From Balneolaceae bacterium (lineage in GTDB: Bacteria > Bacteroidota > Rhodothermia > Balneolales > Balneolaceae), in assembly GCA_006969905.1 (NCBI GenBank), contig CP030887.1, positions 3,425,856-3,489,855 of the forward strand: DNA of 64,000 nucleotides, given 5' to 3'. The notes beneath the pieces are model-generated. The model ran no database searches, was not told the DNA's origin, and saw only the letters and a program-made list of their open reading frames with translations. Made by a program: the position numbers and the translations under genes. Shown here in pieces: positions 9,004 through 18,031 of this stretch (position 1 is the stretch's first letter; each line of letters opens with the position of its first letter).

Positions 9004-9020
9004 TGTTAACTCTGTGTGAA
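9004..9020 (-). promoter_or_regulatory. Two Pho-box-like half-sites (TTCACA, TTAACA) 11 nt apart
   Basis: On the minus strand TTCACA (9020-9015) and TTAACA (9009-9004) are direct repeats with an 11-nt period, upstream of the secreted nuclease gene. The form matches PhoP/PhoB-type boxes. Only two units exist and promoter spacing is unclear, so this is a weak prediction. Confidence 0.3.
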
Positions 9021-9088
9021 ATTACCGTATTCAAAGATATTCTAATTTTAGCTATGTTAGACTGCCTGTCAATAACCAACTACTGTAT

Positions 9089-9955
9089 ATGAAGCACTTT
9101 TTAGGCGGACTCATTCTCTCCTTGCTCCCAGGAGCCATCCTTTCCCAAACGGGCACCGAGGTATATCTTTTTGAATTGGCGCATACAGCAACTGGGTATG
9201 AAGTATCTGCACCATTGAATATTTCAGATAATGAAGGATATGATAACCAGCCTTCATTCACAAAAGACGGCAAAGCCATCTTATTTGCATCAACCCGAAA
9301 CGGACAAACTGATATTTTATGGTACAATATTGAAACAGACACTAAAAAATGGATTACTGATACACCCGGTGGTGAGTACTCCCCTTTGTTAATGCCTGAT
9401 GAAAAATATATTTCAGCTGTACGCCTTGATCCCGACGGGCTTCAGCTTCTCTACAAATATTCTGTTAAAGATGGGAGCTATGAACCATTGTTTGAAGACC
9501 TTGTTGTGGGCTACTACACATGGTTCTCAGATAACACTGTCTTTTCATTTGTTTTAGGTGACCCTCAAACACTTCGAGTTTTAAATATCAATGAAAAGCA
9601 TACAACTATCCTGGCAGAGAATCCGGGACGTTCTATCCATCGTATTCCTTCTTCCAAATCAATAAGTTTTATTGATAAGAGTGATGCTGATACGTGGATA
9701 ATTAAATCCATTACCCCAGGCAATGAAAACCTGATTGAGGTTATTGCTGAGACATTACCTCAAGTCGAGGATATGGTTTGGCTGGATGGTGAAACCGTAC
9801 TTATGGGTAAGGAAAGTCAACTATACGTTCTGAATACGCAGGCAAAAACCAAACAATGGAAATTGATTGCAGATCTTTCCAAACATGGTGTTTCCGGAAT
9901 CACCCGTTTGGCTTTCAATAATGGTAAACTGGCGTTGGTTGCTTCGGGTAAGTAA
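9089..9955 (+). CDS. Secreted TolB-like beta-propeller (PD40) protein
   Basis: The 288-residue protein has a signal peptide (MKHFLGGLILSLLPGAILSQ) and PD40/WD40-like blades such as DNQPSFTKDGKAILFASTRN followed by DILWYNIETDTKK, as in TolB and dipeptidyl-peptidase propellers. No catalytic domain is attached. It is probably a periplasmic or surface binding protein. The VOC gene starts 58 bp downstream on the same strand and may be cotranscribed. Confidence 0.75.
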   Translation: MKHFLGGLILSLLPGAILSQTGTEVYLFELAHTATGYEVSAPLNISDNEGYDNQPSFTKDGKAILFASTRNGQTDILWYNIETDTKKWITDTPGGEYSPLLMPDEKYISAVRLDPDGLQLLYKYSVKDGSYEPLFEDLVVGYYTWFSDNTVFSFVLGDPQTLRVLNINEKHTTILAENPGRSIHRIPSSKSISFIDKSDADTWIIKSITPGNENLIEVIAETLPQVEDMVWLDGETVLMGKESQLYVLNTQAKTKQWKLIADLSKHGVSGITRLAFNNGKLALVASGK

Positions 9956-10013
9956 CATTTACATTCGTGTATTTTCTTATCCTCCTGCAATCAATAGTAA
10001 ATAATATTTGAAA

Positions 10014-10427
10014 ATGAGCTTAGATAATAACAATCCTTTCATTGATTCAGAATTAACTACCATCCTGGTGGTATCTGATATGGAAGTATCGAAAAAATTT
10101 TATCTCCATACACTGGGAGCCGAACTTTTCAGAGAATACGGGGGTGACTCTGTAGTTTTGAAGTTTCTGAATAACTGGATCCTATTGGTGACAAGCGGCG
10201 ATCCAACTAAAGACAAGCCCCAAACAGAATTTTTACCACCTATTGACAAGAATAAAGTAAGTCACTCTTTTACAATCCGGGTTAAAGACTGCCAGCAGTC
10301 TTACAGGCTGCTTAAAGAAAAAGGTGCAGAGTTTATCACTCCTCCGTTAAATTGGGGAGCGGAAACGCGATGTTTCTTTCATGACCCGGATGGCCACCTG
10401 TTTGAAATAAGTGAATATCGTAGCTAA
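10014..10427 (+). CDS. VOC (glyoxalase/bleomycin-resistance/dioxygenase) superfamily protein
   Basis: About 137 residues with two VOC beta-alpha-beta-beta-beta modules: TTILVVSDMEVSKKFYLHTL at the start and FFHDPDGHLFEISEYRS at the end, containing the terminal metal-ligand Glu position. The family covers glyoxalase I, fosfomycin and bleomycin resistance proteins and dioxygenases; substrate is not predictable. The ATG at 10014 is preferred over an in-frame TTG two codons earlier. Confidence 0.8.
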   Translation: MSLDNNNPFIDSELTTILVVSDMEVSKKFYLHTLGAELFREYGGDSVVLKFLNNWILLVTSGDPTKDKPQTEFLPPIDKNKVSHSFTIRVKDCQQSYRLLKEKGAEFITPPLNWGAETRCFFHDPDGHLFEISEYRS

Positions 10428-10480
10428 AAAATGTACTAAGCTGAGTTCTAGATAGGAATATTCTCAATATATCTAAAAAG

Positions 10481-10576
10481 GTCATTCCGCAGCGAATGCC
10501 GGAATCCAGAATTGTACAAAGAGCAAAGTCCCGTTGCTAAAAGCCAAATTGGGATTCCCGTCTGCACGGGAATGAC
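10481..10576. repeat. Palindromic intergenic repeat, family B copy 1
   Basis: A 96-bp element begins GTCATTCC and ends GGAATGAC. It contains two hairpins, one imperfect near the left end and one perfect (ATTCCCGT / ACGGGAAT) near the right. A second element with the same plan lies at 51812-51909. It fills the convergent gap between the VOC and folE2 genes, and may also act as a bidirectional 3'-end structure. Confidence 0.65.
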
Positions 10577-10630
10577 TTAAAAGTTTGCTTGAGCACTCTA
10601 TTCACTAATTCTTATCTCGAACTCAGATTA

Positions 10631-11539
10631 CTATCTCAAACCACTAGGCAATCCCTTACAAATACGGCTTACCGCATCATGGCTATGCAAACTCTCCAGG
10701 TGAGCACATCGCACTACAAAATCATGTATGCTGTTGTAGCTGTCCAGTTCTTTGTAGAGTAAACGGGCAGCATCTTCTACAAATTTCTGGTAAACACCAT
10801 TAAGCTCTGCGAATGCCTGCTCGTCTTCTCTTTTTACCATAACCTGAGTTTCGGTTTTAAGCGCATGGCGGCAAACCTCAACTAAGTCTTCCACAAAAAA
10901 TTCGTCTTTCAAAGCTACAGTTACATCTGCAACACTCCGTTGGCTGTGTGGAATAGCTGCAACATTTCGGGATTCACGGGCATGTTCTGCCAATTCATAC
11001 GAACACGGGCAAGCACTGCTGTACACAAAATTGAGATGCATAAATTTTTGAAACTTCCCATAGTTATCCAACCGGCCTTCTAATGCTACTTCATAATACT
11101 GATATCCTTCCATTTCGGATCGCAGGCTTTTCAAAATCATCGGGTAGCTAAAACTGAGTCTGAGAAACGACTCCTGGCTATCCAGGTCTTCTTTATAGGC
11201 TTTAAGTACTTCTTCGAGCATATCCAGGGAGAAGACCTCATCTTTAAACTTGTAAAAAGTCCTCATGATGCGGCTCATATTAATACCTTTTTTTCCTGCA
11301 TCAAGGCTCACATAACCATCTACCGAAACCTCAAGAGTAACAGGTTCTCCATCCCTTTTTTTGATTTTCAGCGGTAATTTAAAATTGGAAATACCAACCT
11401 GTTGAATGGGAACATTTGCTCCTTCGATCAGTGAGGCCGGGCCATTTTGCAGGTCCGGTAAAGATTCTTTGTACTCAGGAGAAACGGTGAATGTTGGGTC
11501 ATAAAAACGACGAACTTGACTGGTAATCATATCTCTCAA
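10631..11539 (-). CDS. folE2: GTP cyclohydrolase FolE2 (type IB, COG1469)
   Basis: 302 residues, the usual length for FolE2. Family signatures are present: GKKGINMSR at 82-90 and SACPCSYELAEHARES with Cys177/Cys179, the metal-binding active-site region, then PHSQRS. FolE2 opens GTP to dihydroneopterin triphosphate, the first step of folate, biopterin and queuosine-type pathways, and unlike FolE works with metals other than zinc. It lies 22 bp downstream of the PTPS gene in the same orientation, so the two are probably one operon making consecutive pathway steps. Confidence 0.93.
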   Translation of the reverse strand: MRDMITSQVRRFYDPTFTVSPEYKESLPDLQNGPASLIEGANVPIQQVGISNFKLPLKIKKRDGEPVTLEVSVDGYVSLDAGKKGINMSRIMRTFYKFKDEVFSLDMLEEVLKAYKEDLDSQESFLRLSFSYPMILKSLRSEMEGYQYYEVALEGRLDNYGKFQKFMHLNFVYSSACPCSYELAEHARESRNVAAIPHSQRSVADVTVALKDEFFVEDLVEVCRHALKTETQVMVKREDEQAFAELNGVYQKFVEDAARLLYKELDSYNSIHDFVVRCAHLESLHSHDAVSRICKGLPSGLR

Positions 11540-11561
11540 TATCTATAAATGAATAGTTTCT

Positions 11562-11996
11562 TTATTTTGTCCAGCGATAAGGACAATATTCAGCTATGTT
11601 TCGTTCGGTTTCAAATAGTTTAACCGAATACAGTAGGCTTCCGTCCGAAGCAGTTTTTTCCACATCTTCTTTGAGCTCCTCGAAAAATGCCTTCGCCAAA
11701 TTTTCTGATGTAGGAATTATATCCTTAAGAAATGGCACATCCAGGTTCAGATTTCGGTGATCACAGGGCTCAAGAATTTTCTTCCTGATTATCGACTTCA
11801 GTTTACCAAGGTCAATTACATAGCCTGTATCGGGATCGGGTTCTCCGGCAACAGTAACTTCTATCACATAGTTATGCCCATGCCAGTTAGGGTAATTGCA
11901 TTTTCCATAGGTTTCCTGGTTCCAACTGTCCGGCTTTGATGGATTATGCAACCGATGGGCAGCATTAAAGTGTGCTTTGCGTGTTACGTATATCAC
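11562..11996 (-). CDS. 6-pyruvoyl-tetrahydropterin synthase family protein (PTPS/QueD)
   Basis: From a GTG at 11996 the protein has 144 residues, typical for the family. The longer open frame (to 12122) would run through the terminator of the upstream gene and adds no conserved sequence. Zinc ligands are His14, His39 and His41 (HGH) and the catalytic Cys33 is spaced C-x5-HGH, as in animal PTPS, whereas QueD has C-x3-HGH. The body (ATGYVIDL-like turn, DHRNLNLDVPF, PTSENLA, KLFETERN) also follows animal PTPS closely. It acts on dihydroneopterin triphosphate, the FolE2 product. Biopterin synthesis is more likely than queuosine, but QueD function is possible. Confidence 0.85.
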   Translation of the reverse strand: MIYVTRKAHFNAAHRLHNPSKPDSWNQETYGKCNYPNWHGHNYVIEVTVAGEPDPDTGYVIDLGKLKSIIRKKILEPCDHRNLNLDVPFLKDIIPTSENLAKAFFEELKEDVEKTASDGSLLYSVKLFETERNIAEYCPYRWTK

Positions 11997-12076
11997 TTTT
12001 TTCTTTTTTGTGATATACAAAACCGAAGAGAATGCGTATGGGTTCCCTGTATAAAAATTTGAAATGCCCGCTGAAA

Positions 12077-12110
12077 CAAAAAAGAGAACCCCAATTCCTT
12101 GGGGTTCTCC
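12077..12110 (-). terminator. Rho-independent terminator of the T9SS beta-helix gene
   Basis: On the minus strand a perfect 11-bp stem (GAGAACCCCAA / TTGGGGTTCTC, loop 4 nt) is followed by six T residues. It closes the TonB-receptor operon and lies inside the overlong PTPS reading frame, which argues against the long PTPS start. Confidence 0.92.
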
Positions 12111-12158
12111 TGTGATCAGCACACCTCACAAGATTGTGAGACGTAAGTTTTTGAGGAC

Positions 12159-15074
12159 TTATTTAATTAAAGTCATTTTTCTAAGCAGAGATATATTCTG
12201 GCCTGTTAAGCGATACAGATAGATACCACTTGCTAAGTTAGATGCATCGAATGACACAGTTTTAAGGCCTGCTGTTACCTGCTCGTTATTAATCAAAGTC
12301 GCGACTTCCTGGCCCAGCATGTTATACACCTTAAGAGTAACTCTCTGTGTAGCAGGTAAGCTAAACTCAATGTTGGTTGTCGGGTTGAATGGATTTGGAT
12401 AGTTTTGGCTTAAAGAAACCTCAGATGGAAGGTCAATTAGTAACTCATCTTCAATATCTGTTACTAATCCTGTTCCTAAGAATCCATAAGCATCAAGCGC
12501 AGTCCAGCCTTCCAGCCAATTAGATCCGTCAAATGCACCAGCATAGTTTGTACTATAAAACCAGTTATCATCTAAAGACACAGCTTTTCCATACACGGGA
12601 CTATCCGGAGAAGGCCTTGGATCAAGTCCGGCATCTGTTGTACGGCTGATCCCACCCAACTGCGGGTCAACAATTGTATTGCTATTGGCAGCTAACATGG
12701 TGGCTACAAAAGCAGCACTGGAAATATCAGCAATCGTTGATCCGGTACCAAAACTGAAGAACACACTGTTCTCAATATTCAGCGAGTCATTCTCCAGGCG
12801 GGCACGTGAATCAAAATCTGCCACCCCATCCACATCTTCTACCCGAACCGCAACACCCGGATGATCGGTGAATACAGAGTTTGTATACAATGCCCCTGTA
12901 TTATCACGAAACTCCAGCATTTGCCCGGGATCACCAGACGGTGTTGACGCAACACCAGGGCCAATATAGGTAGCATTCGAAATTACAGGATAGGCGAACG
13001 GAGTTCCGGTTTCATCGCCCCCAGCTCCATCCATCTCTGCTGAACGACCCGCCTGATCACTGTCCTGGATCACAAACCAGAATTGGCCTTTACCACGGAA
13101 TCCCTGATCCCAGTCAAAAGCATCATCATTGTTGAAGGCCGATACCAGGTAACGCGTGTTTACCGTACCACCAAACCACTCATAACCATCATCGCCACTG
13201 GCAAAAGATTCAATATACTCAATGGTGGTTCCTGCACCTACTCCACCAAGAGTCAGTCCCTGGATCTCGTTACCACTGCTGGAACCAATGTTGATCCCTG
13301 AATGGCGAATAGATACGTAGCGAAGTACTCCCGAATTGTCCATATCGTCGTTGCCACCGTAGCCAACCAAAGTTGGGTCGGTCTCGATCTCGTTTACTCC
13401 TTCAATGGTCGCTTCAACAGCGTTATTGGTGGTTGCACGTCCCAGAATAACAAGGCCACCCCACTCTCCAACATCATCTTTGGTCAGGTTGGCATCATCC
13501 TCGGCCGTAAATATAATTGGGTTACTTGGAGAACCTTCGGCAAAGATCTTAGAGCCCCGGGTAATGACCAGGCCGGTGGCATCCAGGTCCTGGCCAGCGC
13601 CTCCACGCACGGTGGTTCCTGCTTCGATGTACAGGTTGGCACCGTTGGTAACGAAAATCATACCGTCCAACAGATATTCATTATCCGCTGTCCAATATGT
13701 ATCTTCGGTTATATTGGCAGTAATGGTTTCCATACCAGCCGTTCCTTGTGCAGCAAGATGACCATAAGCGTCAAGAGCTGTCCACCCTTTCAACCAATTG
13801 TTTCCTCCAAATGCTCCTTTGTAAGAAACTTCACTAAAGAATGAATCATTTGGTATAACAGCGCCACTAAGAAGAACACTATTTCCAGGCCTTGGATCAA
13901 GTCCGGCATCTGTTGTACGGCTGATCCCACCCAATTGTGGATCAACAATTATATTATTGTTGGCACTTAACATGTCAGCCACAAATGTAGCACTGGAAAT
14001 ATCAGCAATCGTTGATCCGGTACCAAAACTGAAGAACACACTGTTCTCAATATTCAGCGAGTCATTCTCCAGGCGGGCACGTGAATCAAAATCTGCCACC
14101 CCATCCACATCTTCTACCCGAACCGCAACACCCGGATGATCGGTGAATACAGAGTTTGTATACAATGCCCCTGTATTATCACGAAACTCCAGCATTTGCC
14201 CAGGATCACCAGACGGTGTTGACGCAACACCAGGACCAATATAGGTAGCATTCGAAATTACAGGATAGGCGAACGGAGTTCCGGTTTCATCGCCCCCAGC
14301 TCCATCCATCTCCGCAGAACGACCCGCCTGATCACTGTCCTGGATCACAAACCAGAATTGTCCTTTACCACGGAATCCCTGATCCCAGTCAAAAGCATCA
14401 TCATTGTTGAAGGCCGATACCAGGTAACGCGTGTTTACCGTACCACCAAACCACTCATAACCATCATCGCCACTGGCAAAAGATTCAATATACTCAATGG
14501 TGGTTCCTGCACCTACTCCACCAAGAGTCAGTCCCTGGATCTCGTTACCACTGCTGGAACCAATGTTGATCCCTGAATGGCGAATAGATACGTAGCGAAG
14601 TACTCCCGAATTGTCCATATCGTCGTTGCCACCGTAGCCAACCAAAGTTGGGTCGGTCTCGATCTCGTTTACTCCTTCAATGGTCGCTTCAACAGCGTTA
14701 TTGGTGGTTGCACGTCCCAGAATAACAAGGCCACCCCACTCTCCAACATCATCTTTGGTCAGGTTGGCATCATCCTCGGCCGTAAATATAATTGGGTTTT
14801 GAGCTGTACCTTCGGCAAAGATTTTAGAGCCCCGGGTAATGACCAGGCCGGTGGCATCCAGGTCCTGGCCAGCGCCTCCACGCACGGTGGTTCCTGCTTC
14901 GATGTACAGGTTGGCACCGTTGGTAACGAAAATCATGCCATCCAGCAAATATTCGTTATCAGCAGTCCATTCAGTATCAGTTGTAATATTTGAGTTTACA
15001 ACTACAGTTGTTTGAGCCATTGCGAGAAATGGAACAAGCAAAAGAATTGTACTAAGTAGCGTTGTTTTCTTCAT
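12159..15074 (-). CDS. T9SS-secreted beta-helix protein with tandem internal duplication
   Basis: 971 residues: signal peptide (ending ...LAMAQ), two copies of a unit of about 425 residues, and a T9SS type A tail (LSQNYPNPFNPTTNIEFSLP). Each unit has a right-handed beta-helix-like character: TADNEYLLDGMIFVTNGANL, then AGTTVRGGAGQDL, GGLVILGRATTNN and GDDGYEWFGGTVN. The core 12615-13690 is nearly identical in DNA to 13890-14965 (period 1275 bp). It follows the TonB receptor by 42 bp and shares its promoter. The receptor/secreted-protein pairing suggests surface capture of a ligand for import; ligand unknown. Confidence 0.85.
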   Translation of the reverse strand: MKKTTLLSTILLLVPFLAMAQTTVVVNSNITTDTEWTADNEYLLDGMIFVTNGANLYIEAGTTVRGGAGQDLDATGLVITRGSKIFAEGTAQNPIIFTAEDDANLTKDDVGEWGGLVILGRATTNNAVEATIEGVNEIETDPTLVGYGGNDDMDNSGVLRYVSIRHSGINIGSSSGNEIQGLTLGGVGAGTTIEYIESFASGDDGYEWFGGTVNTRYLVSAFNNDDAFDWDQGFRGKGQFWFVIQDSDQAGRSAEMDGAGGDETGTPFAYPVISNATYIGPGVASTPSGDPGQMLEFRDNTGALYTNSVFTDHPGVAVRVEDVDGVADFDSRARLENDSLNIENSVFFSFGTGSTIADISSATFVADMLSANNNIIVDPQLGGISRTTDAGLDPRPGNSVLLSGAVIPNDSFFSEVSYKGAFGGNNWLKGWTALDAYGHLAAQGTAGMETITANITEDTYWTADNEYLLDGMIFVTNGANLYIEAGTTVRGGAGQDLDATGLVITRGSKIFAEGSPSNPIIFTAEDDANLTKDDVGEWGGLVILGRATTNNAVEATIEGVNEIETDPTLVGYGGNDDMDNSGVLRYVSIRHSGINIGSSSGNEIQGLTLGGVGAGTTIEYIESFASGDDGYEWFGGTVNTRYLVSAFNNDDAFDWDQGFRGKGQFWFVIQDSDQAGRSAEMDGAGGDETGTPFAYPVISNATYIGPGVASTPSGDPGQMLEFRDNTGALYTNSVFTDHPGVAVRVEDVDGVADFDSRARLENDSLNIENSVFFSFGTGSTIADISSAAFVATMLAANSNTIVDPQLGGISRTTDAGLDPRPSPDSPVYGKAVSLDDNWFYSTNYAGAFDGSNWLEGWTALDAYGFLGTGLVTDIEDELLIDLPSEVSLSQNYPNPFNPTTNIEFSLPATQRVTLKVYNMLGQEVATLINNEQVTAGLKTVSFDASNLASGIYLYRLTGQNISLLRKMTLIK
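12615..14965. repeat. In-frame tandem duplication, 1275-bp period
   Basis: Blocks 12615-13690 and 13890-14965 (about 1.08 kb each) align without indels and differ at only scattered positions by eye. The about 200 bp between cores is homologous but clearly diverged from the corresponding ends. Both cores keep the reading frame. Confidence 0.95.
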
Positions 15075-15116
15075 GTACTTTTTTATTTATTGTTAGGATT
15101 AAAGGATTGCATTCTT

Positions 15117-17981
15117 CTAAATTTTATATTTGATACCCAAAGAAAAAGTCCTGCCCCGTTTGTACTTTTGATAAATGTATTCATCACCATTAAATAATTG
15201 TGATTGCACAATATCAGGGTCAAGTATATTGCTGACTTTGAAACTGAGTTCATAGTTCTTCCAGAGTGTTTTACTTGAGGTAAAATTCAACGAACTGTAT
15301 CCTCTTTCAAAAATATCCGGAGTAGCCCCTTCGGCTACAATTGAAAGCCGATCTGCAAAATAGTTATAGCTAATTGATGAGTTTAAACCATTTTCAGGGT
15401 TAGAGTACCCCAGATCAAAATTGAATAGATAGGGCGACTGTCCCTGAAGCTCTCTTATTGGTTCAGCACCTTCTTTTGCATTACGGATCACTATTAATTC
15501 AAGCTCAGGTATATCAACCTCGGAATGTACTAATGTGAAGTTCGTTGCCATAGAAAAGTTTCTAATCGCATCAGCTATGAAACCCAGGTTTTTCCGTACT
15601 TCTATTTCAACACCGTATACTCTTCCTTCTTCTACATTTTGAATGGATAGTGCATCGTTTCCAAGGTCAGTTCGGATAACGCGTTCAATAGGGTTTTCCA
15701 AGTTTTTATAAAAACCACTTATCGCCAGAATCTCACCAATCCCAGTAAAATATTCCCATCTTAGATCATAATTAGTGATCAGAGTTCTTTGCAGATTCGG
15801 GTTACCCTGAAACAATAATCCGCCTACATAATCAAATGTTATATAAGGGGCCAACTCCCTAAAAGTAGGCCGGGCTATAGTTTTTGTGAATGCAGCACGA
15901 ACATTCATATTCTCTGACAGACTGAATATTCCATTAATTGAAGGCAGATAATCAGTATTAGAAAGTGAACCTACCTCCATAGAAGTATCCTGACTAATCA
16001 CTTCTATTTCTGCTTTTTCGGCTCGAACACCACCAATTAACTTAAACCAATCAGTAATTGGCAATTCTGACATGATATAGGCCGCAGAGACATTACTTGT
16101 TGCATCATAATTACTTCTCGGTGCTGAAGCATCTTGTACATAGTTTCCGAACTGAGGCCTTCCACTATTGCTATACCCCAATATACCTAAGGAGTCAAAA
16201 AATGCATCCACATCACCTTGTACATCATTAAATGTCAAGTTTTGAGTATCTGTGTAGAAGTCAAATCGTTTCTCATTAAAATCTCGTTCAACATCTACTA
16301 TGTTACCTCCAAATTTGACATTTCCTGCTGCTCCATTTACTGAATTAAAAGGTATCGTAATATCTAGTCCTAAGGTGGTATTGGCTTCTTCAAGATCCCG
16401 GTAAAAACGACCCGGTCTCTGAAAATTATTAGTTGGGCTTGAGTATAAAACAGCACCTGAAGGAAAAGTATCTACCTGAGTAGTGAAATATCGTAAATCA
16501 GGCTCATCTTGAGTGTTAGTCGCACTTGAAGCTTTCCATTCAATAGTAGTTTTCAAAAGATTTTCAAAATAGCTCTTCCCACTTAGTTGAAAAGAAGTAA
16601 GGCTCCGTTCTGTATACTGAACAACCCTAGTTTGAAAAACACCATCCGGTATATCAAATTGAAACCCTTCCAAATACCTGCCTGATGCAGTACCACTTTG
16701 GGTTCTAAGAAAACGCGCAGATATTTTATGATTTTCTGTAAGCCTGTATGAAAGGGTTGCCATACCTCCCCAATCCACATTCCGTTCCCCTTTACTATCC
16801 CCAACATCTAATCTCCTAAACAGTAAGTCAGATTCAAAAAAGTTTCCAACCAGATCATACCTGGCAACATTACCATCATTATAGCCCGAGTAACTTTGAC
16901 CGTAAGAAAAACTTGCCGTGTAGCCTAAATCATTACCCAAAAAGGAAAGCTGATTTCCAATGGAAAAGCCATAGCTTTGGTTCATTGAGCCATACTGCTC
17001 TCTTGGACGAAACTCATTATTAAATGATTTTGACAACCTGTCTAAAGTTTCTGCAGCCTGTGGGTCACTTCTTGTATCTCGTAATGCCGGAAATTCTTGG
17101 CCTGAAGCAAGGAAATCTTGTACTTCTTTCGGGATTTCTCTCCTTCCCCCATCAAAACCCAAAAAATCTGTATCGCTTGGATCGCCAATCAATAGGTCAT
17201 TAAAAGTCGCTTGTGTGTTGAACCCCGTAGAAGCAGAAAGCTGAAAAGAGAATGTCGTTGGAAAATCTTTAGTTGAAATATCAACCAAACCACCACTAAA
17301 ATTCCCCGGTTTATCAGGAGTAAAAGTTTTTAGTGTTACAATATTCTCTAAAAGATTACTGGGAAAAATATCGAGCTGAAATGATTTTCTGTTTGGATCA
17401 GCAGAAGGAAGCTCAGATCCATTTAGGTGAGTACTGGTATACCTATCACCAAGCCCTCTTATGTAAACATATTTACCGTCTACAACAGAAGCACCAACTA
17501 CCTTTTTTAAAGCTCCGGCAGCATCGCCACTACCAGAGTTGGAAATAGTTTCTGCGCTAATTGCATCGCTAAAGGCAATTGATTTCTGCCTTTGACGAAG
17601 TAGGCCGGCTTCATTATTTAGCACTGCTTCTGCAGTAACTGTTATTTCACCCAAAAGCTCGGTTTCTGGTTGTAAAGCAATATCCAGTTTTAAAACCTGA
17701 CCACTTTCCAGAACTACGTTTGTAATTCTTTGAGTGGAGTAAGAAATATAGCTTACAACCAATACATAGGTACCGGGATCTACACTTCGTATCGTATAAT
17801 TCCCGTCAATGTCAGAGGCTGCGCCTTTTGAAGTACCTTCTATAAAGATACTTGCCCCGATAATAGTTTCGCCACTTTCGGCGTCAACCACAGTTCCTGT
17901 GATTTGTCCTCGTTGTTGTGCAAAAAGACTCGTGCTAAATGCAAAAACGAGAATAAAGATAAGTATGTTTAGAGTTTTCAA
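15117..17981 (-). CDS. TonB-dependent outer-membrane receptor
   Basis: 954 residues: signal peptide (ends ...STSLFAQ), a carboxypeptidase-regulatory-like domain (about 25-115; GQITGTVVDAESGETIIGAS), a plug domain (GDAAGALKKVVGASVVDGKYVYIRGLGDRY) and a 22-strand-type barrel ending RGRTFSLGIKYKI. It imports a ligand across the outer membrane using TonB energy. It is the first gene of a two-gene operon with the T9SS beta-helix protein. No SusD gene is present, so it is not a typical glycan system. Upstream lies a Pho-box-like repeat array, suggesting phosphate-linked control. Confidence 0.92.
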   Translation of the reverse strand: MKTLNILIFILVFAFSTSLFAQQRGQITGTVVDAESGETIIGASIFIEGTSKGAASDIDGNYTIRSVDPGTYVLVVSYISYSTQRITNVVLESGQVLKLDIALQPETELLGEITVTAEAVLNNEAGLLRQRQKSIAFSDAISAETISNSGSGDAAGALKKVVGASVVDGKYVYIRGLGDRYTSTHLNGSELPSADPNRKSFQLDIFPSNLLENIVTLKTFTPDKPGNFSGGLVDISTKDFPTTFSFQLSASTGFNTQATFNDLLIGDPSDTDFLGFDGGRREIPKEVQDFLASGQEFPALRDTRSDPQAAETLDRLSKSFNNEFRPREQYGSMNQSYGFSIGNQLSFLGNDLGYTASFSYGQSYSGYNDGNVARYDLVGNFFESDLLFRRLDVGDSKGERNVDWGGMATLSYRLTENHKISARFLRTQSGTASGRYLEGFQFDIPDGVFQTRVVQYTERSLTSFQLSGKSYFENLLKTTIEWKASSATNTQDEPDLRYFTTQVDTFPSGAVLYSSPTNNFQRPGRFYRDLEEANTTLGLDITIPFNSVNGAAGNVKFGGNIVDVERDFNEKRFDFYTDTQNLTFNDVQGDVDAFFDSLGILGYSNSGRPQFGNYVQDASAPRSNYDATSNVSAAYIMSELPITDWFKLIGGVRAEKAEIEVISQDTSMEVGSLSNTDYLPSINGIFSLSENMNVRAAFTKTIARPTFRELAPYITFDYVGGLLFQGNPNLQRTLITNYDLRWEYFTGIGEILAISGFYKNLENPIERVIRTDLGNDALSIQNVEEGRVYGVEIEVRKNLGFIADAIRNFSMATNFTLVHSEVDIPELELIVIRNAKEGAEPIRELQGQSPYLFNFDLGYSNPENGLNSSISYNYFADRLSIVAEGATPDIFERGYSSLNFTSSKTLWKNYELSFKVSNILDPDIVQSQLFNGDEYIYQKYKRGRTFSLGIKYKI

Positions 17982-18001
17982 TTGTGTGCTGATATTTATT
18001 A

Positions 18002-18031
18002 TTTGATCACATTCATTTTGATGTGATCAAA
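18002..18031. promoter_or_regulatory. 11-bp inverted repeat overlapping the TonB-receptor promoter
   Basis: TTTGATCACAT (18002-18012) and ATGTGATCAAA (18021-18031) form a perfect inverted repeat with an 8-nt loop. It overlaps the predicted -7 element (18028-18035) and has no T run after it, so it looks more like an operator or 5'-UTR hairpin than a terminator for ftsH. Confidence 0.5.

Noticed and set aside
10008..10013. TTG start of the VOC gene two codons upstream
   Set aside because: The ATG at 10014 is present and no conserved sequence precedes it.
11997..12122. N-terminal extension of the PTPS gene to 12122
   Set aside because: It would cross a strong terminator for the upstream gene and adds residues absent from the family. 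The GTG at 11996 gives the normal length.
13302..13844. Plus-strand open frames of up to 180 codons opposite the T9SS beta-helix gene, present twice
   Set aside because: They are antisense to a clear gene and repeat only because that gene is duplicated (also at 14577-14993). No start signal or family resemblance.
18002..18031. Hairpin as the ftsH terminator
   Set aside because: It lies 85 bp after the ftsH stop, has no T run and overlaps the next gene's promoter element, so regulation is the better reading.
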